A DNA stretch of 64,000 nt from Endotrypanum monterogeii (lineage: Eukaryota; Euglenozoa; Kinetoplastea; Trypanosomatida; Trypanosomatidae): contig CM007320.1 in the NCBI GenBank assembly GCA_000333855.2, forward strand, positions 1,601,162-1,665,161, read 5' to 3'. The notes beneath the pieces were generated by a model. That model ran no database searches and was not told where the DNA came from. It saw only the letters and a program-made list of their open reading frames with translations. The translations under genes and the position numbers were made by a program. Below, piece after piece: positions 40,516 to 51,639 of this stretch (position 1 is its first letter; each line of letters begins with the position of its first letter).

Positions 40516-41243
40516 TGCTGAAGAAAAACCAAGAGCGGTGAACGACCGCCAGCGAACAAGCGCAAGTACACGTCACTTGCCGACCTTGTCCTCCTTTGCA
40601 GCCTCCTTGCGTGCAGCACGGGCAGAGCGCACACCGAAGAAGCGCACGGCAGAGTGGTTCTTCTTGAGGAAGGCATACACGTTCTTCGTCTTCTCCTCGG
40701 CAGACACAGCGCGCGAGGCCTCCGTAGACGGGAACACCACAGCACCGACAGCGGCATCGCCGAAGCGAGAGCGGTCCTGGGTGGCCGCCTTCACCTCCTC
40801 CTCCGACGCCTCGCCCTTCTGCACCTTATTGTGGTTCACCGGGAACAGCACAAGCTTGCTCATGTAGGTCTTCAGGCGCTGCACGTTCACGTTCATGCCC
40901 TCCTCGGACTTGTTCTTTCGGCGGCTGTCCACGCGGATTCCGATCGTGGCGGCGTACCGGGGGCTAAGACCAGCAGCCTTCAACTCAGCCGGAGAGAAGC
41001 CACGGCCCAGGCGACGCTTCATGTTGTGACGCACCGTGGGGCAGTTCACCTGAGGGCGCAGCGCCTTCAACGGGCGAGGGAACACCTTCTTGGCCTTCAC
41101 CAAGCGCAGACGGCGACGGCGGTTCTTCTGAGCCGGCTGGTTCAGGAAAACCTTCACGTTACCCTTCTGCGAAGAGCACGGGTTCCAGTGCTTCTTCTGG
41201 TGAACATGGGGGATCGCGTTGTTACCCTTCGGCATCTTCTCTA
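40516..41243 (-). repeat. Direct repeat unit, copy 2 (eL13 gene plus short flanks)
   Basis: 728 bp matching 38692-39419 with one difference seen (T at 40567). Confidence 0.92.
40573..41235 (-). CDS. RPL13: 60S ribosomal protein eL13, copy 2
   Basis: 220 residues, ATG at 41235. The protein is residue-for-residue identical to copy 1 (38749-39411), and the coding DNA shows no difference that I could find. It is upstream of copy 1 in the transcription direction. Its own 5' flank (sequence right of 41243) is unrelated to that of copy 1, so each copy must use a different spliced-leader acceptor. Perfect identity of coding sequence next to unrelated flanks points to recent duplication or ongoing gene conversion. 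Confidence 0.96.
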   Translation of the reverse strand: MPKGNNAIPHVHQKKHWNPCSSQKGNVKVFLNQPAQKNRRRRLRLVKAKKVFPRPLKALRPQVNCPTVRHNMKRRLGRGFSPAELKAAGLSPRYAATIGIRVDSRRKNKSEEGMNVNVQRLKTYMSKLVLFPVNHNKVQKGEASEEEVKAATQDRSRFGDAAVGAVVFPSTEASRAVSAEEKTKNVYAFLKKNHSAVRFFGVRSARAARKEAAKEDKVGK

Positions 41244-41347
41244 GTCACACTCCTGCGAACCATAAAATAGTTTCAGTAATCGGGGGACAGAAAATGTCGG
41301 AAGAGCGATACACACACCCAGTGAATGGCGCAACAGATATAAGTGAG

Positions 41348-41388
<41 letters not shown>

Positions 41389-42734
41389 TGGAACAGAGTA
41401 ACGTTTTGTGAAAGATGTGCGGGGATGTGGCACAACAGAGGGAACAGTGAGTGGTGAAAAAAAAAAAACGCATTCAAACGAGTGTTGAAAGAGTGGGAAG
41501 CAAAGGTGAAGTGAGAAAAAAGCGCAGAAGAGGTATAAACATATCGAATCAAAACGGAGGCAGGCGAGAAGCAACACCTCTCCTCCCACCCGTCCGCCCC
41601 CCCCCCCACACACACAAACAAACAAACGCGCACGCGCGCACATCCAAAGAAGAACTTTGCAGGAGATCGAGCATATCAGCCGAAAATCAAGCGTAGCCAC
41701 GGAAGGGTGGAATGAATGTGTGCCAGGAAAAAGCGCTTGAGTCCAGCCAATATCGTTTCTTTGCTGCCTGGAAAGTGGCAACTCGAGACACTTCAAATCT
41801 CTCTGTCCCAGTGCATCAGCTGATGGGGTAGTGTGACTTTACCTGTATGAAGGCGTTGCGCCTCCCTCCGCGCCAACCCTTCGCATGATGAGACTGTTCT
41901 TTATTTGGTCCTGCGGCTCAAAGTGCCCCAGCACTTATAGGCTTTATGCGATTGTAAATACACAGATCATAGAAACGTGTGACATTCAGGGCAAAATCAT
42001 GCGCTTCATAACTGTGCCAGAGCCCTCGCTGCCCTCAAAACTTTCTCTCTCGGACCCCCATGCATCTGCAGACAGTAGTAGTTCATAAGACAAAAAAAAA
42101 AGGGCTGCGTGTGGAGGACACTTAACTGAAACCATGAAGAAAAGGTTGGGAAGCCCAAGGCAAAATCATCATAACGCCACAGCTCAGCAACAGTCGTGGT
42201 AGAAACGATGATACAAGCTGCAGGGTTGGAATAAGGAAAAAAATGGGGGGGGTAAATATGAGAAGAAAGACCACAAGAAGCGCATACGAGTGGAAGGAAG
42301 AAGAAGCACCGGAGGGACAATCTGATTTTTTTGTGGAAACGGGAACCCCAAACAAAAAAAAAGGGGGAGATCCCAAAACAAAAAAAAAATGAGATCAAGT
42401 ATTTTTCGCGACACGCTCCACCACCGGATAAGCAAGTTCTGAACGTCGACTAAGGCATTTGATGAAAAAAAAAAGACATCCATCGCCGAAAAACGGGGAT
42501 GATGTGGAGAATATGGATCAGAAGATCCCCCACCCGTGCAGTTCACTGTGCAATGCCAGTTGCCCTGTTGAGTACAGAGCAACTATGCTATGGATGGAGA
42601 GCGAGTCAAAGCACAACGGCACCGGCCAACGCCACGACGACTGAAGTCAACGACAGCGCGAAGGCAACAGCACCGACTTCTAGTACACCTTTCGAGTTTT
42701 TTTTCTGAAAACACTGTGATCCACCACTTGGGTC
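41244..42734. other. Gene-free spacer with a GT microsatellite
   Basis: No supported gene. (GT)n at 41351-41386, an A-run at about 41457-41468, a C-run followed by CA repeats at about 41598-41620, and several A-runs between 42090 and 42400 that read as T-tracts on the - strand. Confidence 0.55.
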
Positions 42735-43635
42735 CGACCGTCTCAGTACTACGGCTAGCAAGTGGATCAGGATACGCACACACAGCCACACCTCGACCCT
42801 CCTCTGTTGCACCACGGAGACAGCCGTGGTCATCCGAGAAGAGCGCCTTTTGCCAGCCAGTCCGCACGTGCGTCTAGCGCGTCGCTCGCGTCATTCCTTG
42901 CTCCTGTCTCCGCGCACACGGTCCCTGTTGGGTCTCAGGCTTAAGTAGACTGCGTGCCTGCGGGCGAGCGCCTTGTGGGCACAGAATGCTGCCCCACAGT
43001 GGGAGCGGCGGTAGCCGCTGATCAGGTGATAAGGGATGACCTGTATGTGCTCCAGGGGAGCAGCTGGCGAGCCTCGGGCCAGGTCCCACTCACGCCCAGA
43101 ACCTCTGCCTTGGGGCCACACATCTCCCTCCCCCCCTCTCACCTGAAGTCGCCGCGTGCCACCAGCTGGTGTGGAAACTCGTGTCTCCACAGGGTGTCAC
43201 GGCGTAGCTCTGGGGTACACTCGCCATGTTCCCCCCACCTGGGCTCTGCCAGTCCCCCGCCTCACACCTGCATATGAGAGGCGTCACATACTCCAAACAC
43301 ACGTACAGCCCCACGCAGGTGCTGTGTGGCCGGGTGCCCCGCCCGAGCTCCCTCATAACTCCGTTACTCTTCGAGCCTTGCCCCACCTTTCGCTGAGGAG
43401 CGCTCGTCTCGAATGGGATACACAACCGCTCATGAATGTCAGCAGTGCGCCGGCACCTTGACTGACTTGCTTTGGCACGCCGGCGCTTGCTCGATGAGGG
43501 GGGGGGGCAGTTTCACGAGACGGGTTGCAGCCGATGCGCAGGCGCGTGCCCACGCTGTGCGTGTGTGCATGTGCCTCCTTATCCCATGAGTCAAGTTGTG
43601 TTTTAGTTGAGCCTTTTCTTCACTGGGCGTCGTTG
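42735..43635 (+). repeat. Inverted-repeat arm, left (IR-L)
   Basis: 901 bp that are the reverse complement of 46166-47067. Pairing positions sum to 89802 from 42735 up to the G-run at 43498-43507 and to 89801 beyond it, because the left arm has 10 G and the right arm 11 C there. One substitution was seen: C at 43261 against A (expected G) at 46541. Edges are sharp on both sides. The arm is GC-richer than its surroundings and encodes nothing recognisable. Frames of about 100 codons in it are probably by-products of GC content. Confidence 0.95.
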
Positions 43636-44610
43636 TCGTCTCAGATGGTTCACCGTCTGTGTCGTGGAGCTACACCGGCAACGTACATGAAAAAGTATCG
43701 GGAGAACAGTACCGCATTGGTATTGATCCGCCAGAACCTTCCGTGAATACGGCGACCAGGTAAACGTGTCGTATCCGCATCTACACTGGTACGTCTTCGA
43801 GGGGGCTATTGGTGCCTCGAGAGAACAAGAAAACGCGTCCGGTGATGATCGGGAACCGAACCCCAAAACACGTACCGCTTTCTCTGCGGGAAGAAAAAGG
43901 AAGCGCGAGTAACCTTTTTTTTTTGAAGAAGGTAAAATCATGCCGTATCAAAAGCATGCATGTATTTTATTCTTGATGTGGATGGTACTATAGCATGACA
44001 TGTGGTGAGCTGTGAACGTGGAGCTATCCTGCGAAACCCGCTGAGAGTATTGAGGAGAACAAAGCGTGGAGTGACCTCAAAAAAAAAAAAAGATGCAGTG
44101 ATATGTCTGCAATAGGTGGTGTGAAGAAAAATATATAACGCCTCCATATAGTTGTGGACACAACACGCACACACACACACGCACACAAGCTTTCTACTCT
44201 CAGGCTATCCACCCCGGCGAGTCGGTCCCGAAAAAAAAAAAACAGGGCAGGCACCCATTTTGTGCCGGGTGATACGGGCTTTACCCGCCGCCTCGCAAAA
44301 CCGATATGCTTGATATTGAATGTGAGACGCCTGCCTGAAAAACAAAAAGTCTTTGTTGGTGTATCTTTTCGTGTGTTTCGCGGCCACGCGAAACGTGGAC
44401 GTGTTGTCTCGAACTGGTGATGGCCTCTGGAAGCCCTAGAGAAACAACTCAAGAAGGGGGAAAGAAGAAAAACGATCCGCTTCACGCGGTCAGGGGAGGT
44501 CTCTTATCCAGTCACAGCGCCGGGGCCGTGCACGCACACGGCAACCGGACTTACTCCCCCGCCCCTATCCCTCTCTTATATGGCTACTGGTCTCCCCTCA
44601 TCACTGTGCC
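43636..44610. other. Loop segment downstream of HSP20
   Basis: No supported gene. T-run at 43916-43924, A-run at 44079-44091, (CA)n near 44163-44187, A-run at 44231-44242. Probably holds the HSP20 3'UTR on the - strand. Confidence 0.5.
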
Positions 44611-45078
44611 TCAGTTGATAGGTATGGAGCTGGACGTACGAGAATCGGGGTTGCGTAACTTGGGAATTATCACGTTCAGCTGATTTTCGGTGTAAGTGGC
44701 CTTGACATCGTTGGTGTCAATAGAGGTGGGTAGTTCAAAGCAGCGCTCGAAGTGACCGGCACCACGCTCAGCAACGAGCATGTGTACGTCCACCTGCTGC
44801 TTGAGGTGTTTGCGGTTACCAGACATACAGATCACCCTCGCACTCTCTGTGTAAACGCGTACGTCTTCCTTCTTTACCTGGGGCAAGTCAGCAACGAGGG
44901 TGTAGCTGTCGTCCTGCTCCGATATGTCAACGGCTGGGATCCACGACCCACGAGAGCGAGAGGAGAAGAAAGAGCTAAGCATTTGACTAGGGTATAGACC
45001 AGTGAAGGGGAAAAAAAGTGGGAACAACGCCTCGTCGTTGATGTCGTTCACGTCTTTTTTTTTGAGAGGGTTCCACAT
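44611..45078 (-). CDS. HSP20: Small heat-shock protein HSP20 (alpha-crystallin domain)
   Basis: 155 residues from the ATG at 45078 ('MWNPLKKKDVNDINDEALFP'); the frame extends seven codons upstream only to a TTG. The alpha-crystallin domain covers about residues 45-145: 'WIPAVDISEQDDSYTLVADL' followed by 'PQVKKEDVRVYTESARVICM' is the typical start, and 'HFERCFELPTSIDTNDVKAT' with 'YTENQLNVIIPKLR' the typical end (the A-x-x-x-N-G-V-L motif reads 'ATYTENQLNV'). It has a short N-terminal arm with 'FPFTGLYPSQMLSSFFSSRS', and a tail with 'SIPIN' as I-x-I-like motif. Small HSPs are ATP-independent holdase chaperones forming oligomers. A pyrimidine tract (45093-45115 on -) with AG at 45090-45091 could place the spliced leader only 11 nt before the ATG. 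The gene lies in the loop between two 0.9-kb inverted repeats. Confidence 0.88.
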   Translation of the reverse strand: MWNPLKKKDVNDINDEALFPLFFPFTGLYPSQMLSSFFSSRSRGSWIPAVDISEQDDSYTLVADLPQVKKEDVRVYTESARVICMSGNRKHLKQQVDVHMLVAERGAGHFERCFELPTSIDTNDVKATYTENQLNVIIPKLRNPDSRTSSSIPIN

Positions 45079-46165
45079 TTGTAATTGCCCTGAAAACAAA
45101 ACAAAAAAAGGAGGTAGTGAAGAATACTTAAATAGATATATGTGTGTGTGTGTGTGTGTACGCCTGTATATATTTCTTTGTCGTTGACAACGGAAAGTTT
45201 GATCGACTTAGGTGGGTAGGTTAAAATCCTGGTTGAACAAAACGACATGGACACGAAAAAAAAGTGAGTAGAGGTGTGTGACACAAAATGAAGGAGAGGC
45301 GAGTGGAAGCGAGCGAGATCATGGAAAAAATTCCGAAATTCTTGGAAGAACGAAGCTGCAAGCATCCAAGTCAAGGGAGGGAAACCCCCGCTGAGAGCGC
45401 CTGAGCGACTTCTGCAACCTGGAATCACGTTGATCATAGAGGTCGCACTTGTGTCCCCGCGAGGACGACAAAAGAAAGTGGATACCTTTCACGCTCACTG
45501 AAGCCGGACCACCACTGCCAAGGTTCCTGCTGGGATACCATGCAAACCCATCTGCTTCGCCCTACCCTACTCCTCTCCCCCCTCCCCTCAACCTCCCTAC
45601 CTCTTGACGTTTCGAGAAAACCTGAGGAGGGGGGGGGAACCACTGTGCGAGCGGCAGAAGTGCAGAAGACCAAAAACCGGTTAGCATACTCCTACCGGCC
45701 AAGAGCATCTATCGATTGGATACTGTTGGGTACTGGAATAAAACACGTCAACTTCCAGAAGAAAAAAAAAACAACACCGAAAGGACAGGGAAGGTGCATA
45801 CGGAAAAAAAAAAACAAATTAGGTGCATCCCCATATAACGAGATCAAACTGACTTTGACCCCTGAACAGCAACTCACACACAGAGAGAGATTGACCAAGA
45901 CACTACATGAGCTGTTCACGTTTATCGCGAAAATGACCGCCCGCCTACGTATGCGCATGTACACAAGTGTAGGCGAGAGGTTGTAACATTTTTTTTTTTG
46001 AGCTGAAAACACTGTCTAGAGACATTGAGCTTTTTTTTTGAATATCCTACTTTCTGGATCCGACATACGTATACGTTAGCATAAACATAGCAACATTTCT
46101 TTCTTTAGAGTGCTGGAGAACCTAAGCACAGCAGATCAACAAAAGAAAAATCAAACGAAGCTCAG
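45079..46165. other. Loop segment upstream of HSP20
   Basis: No supported gene. (GT)n at about 45140-45159, A-runs at about 45767-45776 and 45806-45815, a G-run at 45629-45638, and T-runs at 45990-46000 and 46031-46039. Confidence 0.5.
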
Positions 46166-47067
46166 CAACGACGCCCAGTGAAGAAAAGGCTCAACTAAAA
46201 CACAACTTGACTCATGGGATAAGGAGGCACATGCACACACGCACAGCGTGGGCACGCGCCTGCGCATCGGCTGCAACCCGTCTCGTGAAACTGCCCCCCC
46301 CCCCTCATCGAGCAAGCGCCGGCGTGCCAAAGCAAGTCAGTCAAGGTGCCGGCGCACTGCTGACATTCATGAGCGGTTGTGTATCCCATTCGAGACGAGC
46401 GCTCCTCAGCGAAAGGTGGGGCAAGGCTCGAAGAGTAACGGAGTTATGAGGGAGCTCGGGCGGGGCACCCGGCCACACAGCACCTGCGTGGGGCTGTACG
46501 TGTGTTTGGAGTATGTGACGCCTCTCATATGCAGGTGTGAAGCGGGGGACTGGCAGAGCCCAGGTGGGGGGAACATGGCGAGTGTACCCCAGAGCTACGC
46601 CGTGACACCCTGTGGAGACACGAGTTTCCACACCAGCTGGTGGCACGCGGCGACTTCAGGTGAGAGGGGGGGAGGGAGATGTGTGGCCCCAAGGCAGAGG
46701 TTCTGGGCGTGAGTGGGACCTGGCCCGAGGCTCGCCAGCTGCTCCCCTGGAGCACATACAGGTCATCCCTTATCACCTGATCAGCGGCTACCGCCGCTCC
46801 CACTGTGGGGCAGCATTCTGTGCCCACAAGGCGCTCGCCCGCAGGCACGCAGTCTACTTAAGCCTGAGACCCAACAGGGACCGTGTGCGCGGAGACAGGA
46901 GCAAGGAATGACGCGAGCGACGCGCTAGACGCACGTGCGGACTGGCTGGCAAAAGGCGCTCTTCTCGGATGACCACGGCTGTCTCCGTGGTGCAACAGAG
47001 GAGGGTCGAGGTGTGGCTGTGTGTGCGTATCCTGATCCACTTGCTAGCCGTAGTACTGAGACGGTCG
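46166..47067 (-). repeat. Inverted-repeat arm, right (IR-R)
   Basis: 902 bp, the reverse complement of 42735-43635; see the left arm for the pairing rule and differences. Wording such as 'CACCCGGCCACACAGCACC' (46472-46490) and the general GC-rich, frame-free character recall degenerate SIDER-type retroposons of Leishmania intergenic regions; this resemblance is from memory and was not tested. Confidence 0.95.
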
Positions 47068-48730
47068 AGGGCCATGAAAGAACAGAGCCCATCCGCTTCG
47101 CCTACTGATTTTTTCTCCTGCTGCACTTATCTCCTCTCCATGTCAAACCTCTAAATATCCCCCCCCCTCCCCACCAACTTTTGTCACGTATAAAGACTAG
47201 GTGGATAGAGGTGCGTATTGACACATCGAGCGACTGGACGTGAGCAGGTTGACGGCACATATCCTACGAGCAAAAAAAATGTTTTTGGAAAAACAGGAAA
47301 AAAAAAGTAAACCATTTCTGAAAAACCAACAGAACATAAGAAAACAGCAGCAGAGGTTAAAAAACTCAGCACATCGATTTTACAGTGGAGGTGTTTTGAA
47401 AAACAACACAGTGTGGGTCTGAGTGAGCATTTTCTTTCTGGTGGGAACGACTACGTACACACACACACACACACACACACAATCATGTAGAAGAAAAAAC
47501 ACACGTAGCTACATACACACAGCTAGAAACCGGGAGTCAACAAAAGGGAATTTCGCAGCGTGAGCTCGAAGGAAACAAAAACAATTCCGAAACATGAAAG
47601 CGCACGCCAACGCGCCTCCTGCTTTTCTGGTTTACCTGGCCCTCGGTTACCGGAAAAATATATTTGAAAATTCAGAAATTGTTGGAGGTTGAAGGGGAAA
47701 AAAAAAAAGATGAGGAGTTTCGGTTTCACTTCAAACCAAGGCATATGAGGACATCAACCCTTGATCAAAACACACAGAAAAAAAAACGACCATGTGAGAA
47801 AAGCAGCAGAAGCGGGGTAGAGGAAGAAACACCAGTTAAGCGATGAAAGCAAAAAAAAAAAAAGTGAGCTACAGAAGAAGAATGAGCACAGTAGGAGCAT
47901 AACAAAGCAAGCAGAAGGCAGTTACCCGATGCGAGAGCCAATTGAGGAGGGAAAGGATGACAACAGGGGTGTAAGCAATCGAGAAAGATCTACATTCACC
48001 TATTGATGACACCCAGACCCTAGCGAAACATGAACCTAAAAGAAGAAAAAGTAGAAGGGCTGAAAAAAAAAAAAACATGGAAACCTGCTGCGCACACGGA
48101 ACAGAAGAGAGGGGAAAAGAAGTGTTCGAGAGTCGAAAGGGTAGTAAAAAAGAGCACTTCAAAAAAAAAAAAGCGTACAGGGCGAGATGTCGGACGTATT
48201 GCGTGTGTGTATGTGTACGCGCGTTCCCTGGCGTGAGTGGGGATACAGGGGGGGGGTAAAGATGAGAACCTCTGGGTGGAAAAATCGTGAATCAGACAGG
48301 TAGATTCATCTTCTTTTTTCTTACAGGGGAAAACCGCTCGCCAAGTTGAATATCGAGACGAAGTGAGGGATTTTAATATTGTTCAACAACAAAAAAAAGT
48401 TTCTCACAAGATCACTCGGCAGATGGTACTTCGCTTGATATTTTAGTCCCCCCCCCCCTCATTTGCCCCTAGCCCTATCCCTCCCTCTCCACTCCCCCCC
48501 CCCCACGTCGGCACACGGCCTCGAGCTCATCTCTCTCGCTTTACCCGGAGCCTTTTCTGCGGCTCTCAGAGAAACCCAATGTGTTTTCTCTGCACAGCGT
48601 TTTGCATTCGATATCAGCACCTACCCACCCCTCTTATTCTCCTCTCCAGTGCCCTCTCATTGTTCTCTACGCCTCCACACGCCTTCAAAAGGAGGCCGCA
48701 CACCGAATCACATCCGATAGTACATCTTTT
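47068..48730. other. Gene-free spacer, A-rich on +
   Basis: No supported gene. C-run at about 47160-47168, (CA)n at 47456-47480, A-runs at about 47699-47708, 47850-47862, 48064-48075 and 48163-48172, G-run near 48250-48256, C-runs at about 48449-48458 and 48495-48504. Confidence 0.55.
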
Positions 48731-50902
48731 TCACTGTGTCTCCTGTGCCTCTTCGGTCTTCCGCCTCCAGTACTCCTTATTGTCAATACAAAGGTTTACG
48801 GCGAACGTCATAGACGGTAGCAGAGCAGATATAGCCTCCACCATCGGCTGCACAACATACACCATGAAGGATACCTGGCCCTTGGGGAACTCCTCCACCT
48901 CTTTTACCCGATCCATAAAAGGTGAGATGGACAGATTCAGCCTCCGCTCAGCGTCACCCTGTAGGTAAAACTCCCTTGAGATATTCTTGGCCCACTCGGC
49001 GTAGATGTGGTTTGGCCGTGCACAGTTGGAAATATCCGCCATTTTAATAGACATGGAAAGTGCGAGCCGCACGTCTTCCTTTTTTGAGTGCCAATCGCTC
49101 GTCTCCGACATGCGCACTTGAAAATTCTTGAAGATGCGCGCGTGGTTACCCATGTCTGTCGCGAGCACCATCTCCAGCATTGTCTCCCGTACAAGTTGTC
49201 GCTGTTCGCAGGACAACGTCGCGAATATATCATACCGCGGGTTGCGCAGCAGCTCAAAGGTGCAGGCGAGGTGATGATTCTCAAGGATCGACTTGTCGTT
49301 GTACAGGGTGGCCAGGTAAGCACCGGTGCGGGAATGAAAGTTATTGTTGAGTCCCGGATGATCAAAGTCATGCACGGCGCCGGCGATGAGGCTCGCCAAA
49401 ATTTCCTCTTTGCTCAAACGGCACTTCTCGCAAAGCCCGGCAACCATCATGATGTAGTAGTTGATCTGCGTCACATCTGCACCGTGCATGGCATTGTGGT
49501 ACGGATTTGGGTGGTAGGCACTCTGTACAGCTATGAGGAACCGCCGCAGCACGGCGTCGTCTATGTTGAAAAAGCGAACCAAGTCGAGCTTGTAGAGCAG
49601 GAGGTACGTCGTATAGAAGAGGGCATTGCCGTCGGTGATGATCTCGAGTTGGATCGTATCGTAGTCCCATTGATCGATTCCCTTGAAAATCTCAAAAGCC
49701 TCCATGATAAATTGGCCGTTGCCGCTCGCCTCCATCTGCTTTTGAATATCAGGACGCTGCAGTATATTCGAGATGTCCTGCAACTTTACACCCGGACCTA
49801 ATGGGAACACAGAGCGGATGCAAAGCGAAAGCAACTCATCTGGGTCCTCCTCTTGCGGGATATGCTCAGGAGACCATAAGCTATGCTGAAAGCGTTGAGC
49901 ACCCCCCTCATCGTAGAGCTGATCCAGTGGGTGCTTTTGGATGGTGTGCCCCTCACGGGCCTTCAGACGCCGTTCCAGGTTGCGCACCTCGCGGCCCACC
50001 ACCGTAGCGTACTGAGAATGGAGAGCTGACTCCTCACGCAGCGGGAGCACCGTGGGCAGCAGTTGCTCCACGTAGGCAGTATCTCGCTTTATTTCAGCGG
50101 TGTGGACCGCCAACTCGCATTCTAACTTAGCTGACCTTTTTTTTCGTTCGGTCGACTTGCCGCGGGTGCGATTGTGCTGCAGCGCGCGTGCCATCGGATA
50201 CGTCACAAACCGGTAGACCTCCTGTGCGTTTGGCGCGGAGCCGTTCGAAACCATTTCCATCGGAACCATGAACGGGTATGTCTGAGAAGGCTCCTTCGAG
50301 TTCGAGATGGTGAAACTCAGTGCTTTTCGGGTCGGGGTGAGAGAGCTAACCGCCGCGGTGGACTTGATGAGGGCAGTTGCGATGGATTTGAAAAAAGGGG
50401 CCCATGAGAAACCCACGCCGGATTGGCGCTTCGCCTCGCCCAACTCCTCATCCGTGTAGGTGCTGGCGTACACAGACCTGGTACTATTTTCGTAGTAGGA
50501 GAACACCGTGCGCTCCGTACCAGGGTCACAAAAAAGAAAGAGAGTCCCCAATGAGACCGCTTTCGATCGATCGCACATAGCCAAAGCCCCGTACTCTTTG
50601 ATGTATTTGTCCTTGCCCAGTAGCCGTGAGGCGCCACTGTGATGGGAAGACTTCAGCTCCTCCATCCGCACTGCAGAGGCGACAGGGGACTCGATCAGTC
50701 TGCGCGGCGCCGGGGCAGCCTGCGATATCAGTAGGGCTGTCTCTGCCGTGGTCGCTTCCGTTAATGCGGCATGGGCGTGGTTGTCAGTGGTAGTGTAGTG
50801 CACTGCCTTTGCATACGTCGGATAGAGATGATTCTGGTCAGGTTTCGCCTGCGCTATCGACGGTAGCGCTACAGTGTGACGCTTCGAACTACCACTACCC
50901 AT
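48731..50902 (-). CDS. Class I cyclic-nucleotide phosphodiesterase with a putative N-myristoylation site
   Basis: 723 residues from the ATG at 50902; the frame runs nine codons further to a GTG. The catalytic domain occupies about residues 400-715. It has the catalytic 'YHNAMHGADV' (H469, metal ligand H473), the signature 'HDFDHPGLNNNFH' (ligands H511 and D512), 'MADISNCARP' (ligand D623) and the invariant purine-binding Gln in 'GQVSF' (Q676). All the metal ligands are present, so the enzyme should hydrolyse cAMP to AMP. The N-terminus 'MGSGSSKRHTVAL' fits the myristoylation pattern (Gly2, Ser6, basic residue 7), so membrane attachment is likely. Residues 50-400 show no GAF or FYVE domain that I recognise, which separates it from PDEB (GAF) and PDEC (FYVE). 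It may be a PDEA- or PDED-type enzyme; the class is not settled. Confidence 0.94.
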   Translation of the reverse strand: MGSGSSKRHTVALPSIAQAKPDQNHLYPTYAKAVHYTTTDNHAHAALTEATTAETALLISQAAPAPRRLIESPVASAVRMEELKSSHHSGASRLLGKDKYIKEYGALAMCDRSKAVSLGTLFLFCDPGTERTVFSYYENSTRSVYASTYTDEELGEAKRQSGVGFSWAPFFKSIATALIKSTAAVSSLTPTRKALSFTISNSKEPSQTYPFMVPMEMVSNGSAPNAQEVYRFVTYPMARALQHNRTRGKSTERKKRSAKLECELAVHTAEIKRDTAYVEQLLPTVLPLREESALHSQYATVVGREVRNLERRLKAREGHTIQKHPLDQLYDEGGAQRFQHSLWSPEHIPQEEDPDELLSLCIRSVFPLGPGVKLQDISNILQRPDIQKQMEASGNGQFIMEAFEIFKGIDQWDYDTIQLEIITDGNALFYTTYLLLYKLDLVRFFNIDDAVLRRFLIAVQSAYHPNPYHNAMHGADVTQINYYIMMVAGLCEKCRLSKEEILASLIAGAVHDFDHPGLNNNFHSRTGAYLATLYNDKSILENHHLACTFELLRNPRYDIFATLSCEQRQLVRETMLEMVLATDMGNHARIFKNFQVRMSETSDWHSKKEDVRLALSMSIKMADISNCARPNHIYAEWAKNISREFYLQGDAERRLNLSISPFMDRVKEVEEFPKGQVSFMVYVVQPMVEAISALLPSMTFAVNLCIDNKEYWRRKTEEAQETQ

Positions 50903-51217
50903 AGTCCCTATATCGTACGACGACACCACTCAACAGAGAAAACGGAAAGATGATGATAAGATAGCTCACGCGCGATCACAAGCATGAACAGAGCACGGAT
51001 GCAGTGAGCACGAGAGAGAGGGGAATAAGGAAGTCAACGCAACCGACGTCTCCACTGGTTTTTTTTCAGAACTCTCCTGCACAGGTCGACCTACTTCGCT
51101 TCCGGTGTAAAGGAAGAAGAAAAACCTGCCAAGCTGAAGTGCCACCTGATGAGGTGCTTGTATCTAAACTCCTGTACAAATCCTGATCGTTGAGCAACAG
51201 CGGTTAGCTGGACCAAG

Positions 51218-51252
<35 letters not shown>

Positions 51253-51593
51253 ACAGTGTGTAGAGGAAAGGCTAAAAAAGAAACATAACCGTAGACCTTT
51301 GAATGGGTGAGACGTGTTGAAATGCGGCAGAGTCAGAAGACTCCAGCCCACACAGACACAGAGTTACGCACCAGAAGGGGGGGGGCAGGGAAAAACACTC
51401 AATGGCACGAGAATAGGATGCAAGGCAGTGCCGAAGAGGGAAACCAGATATATATCCGTAAAGAAATGAATAAGCAGAGAAACTACTCTTCTCCCGCTAT
51501 GTACGAGCTTTGACGTACTTTGATAGTCGAGCCGACTGAAAAAAAAATGAGATGATGAAGGGCAGTGGAGGTGGAGGTGGGGCTGGAAACTGA

Positions 51594-51639
<46 letters not shown>

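Noticed and set aside
42891..43190. 99-codon frame (METRVSTPAGG...) repeated at 46612-46911
   Set aside because: The duplicate frame is explained by the inverted repeat itself; GC-rich, non-globular composition and no family resemblance.
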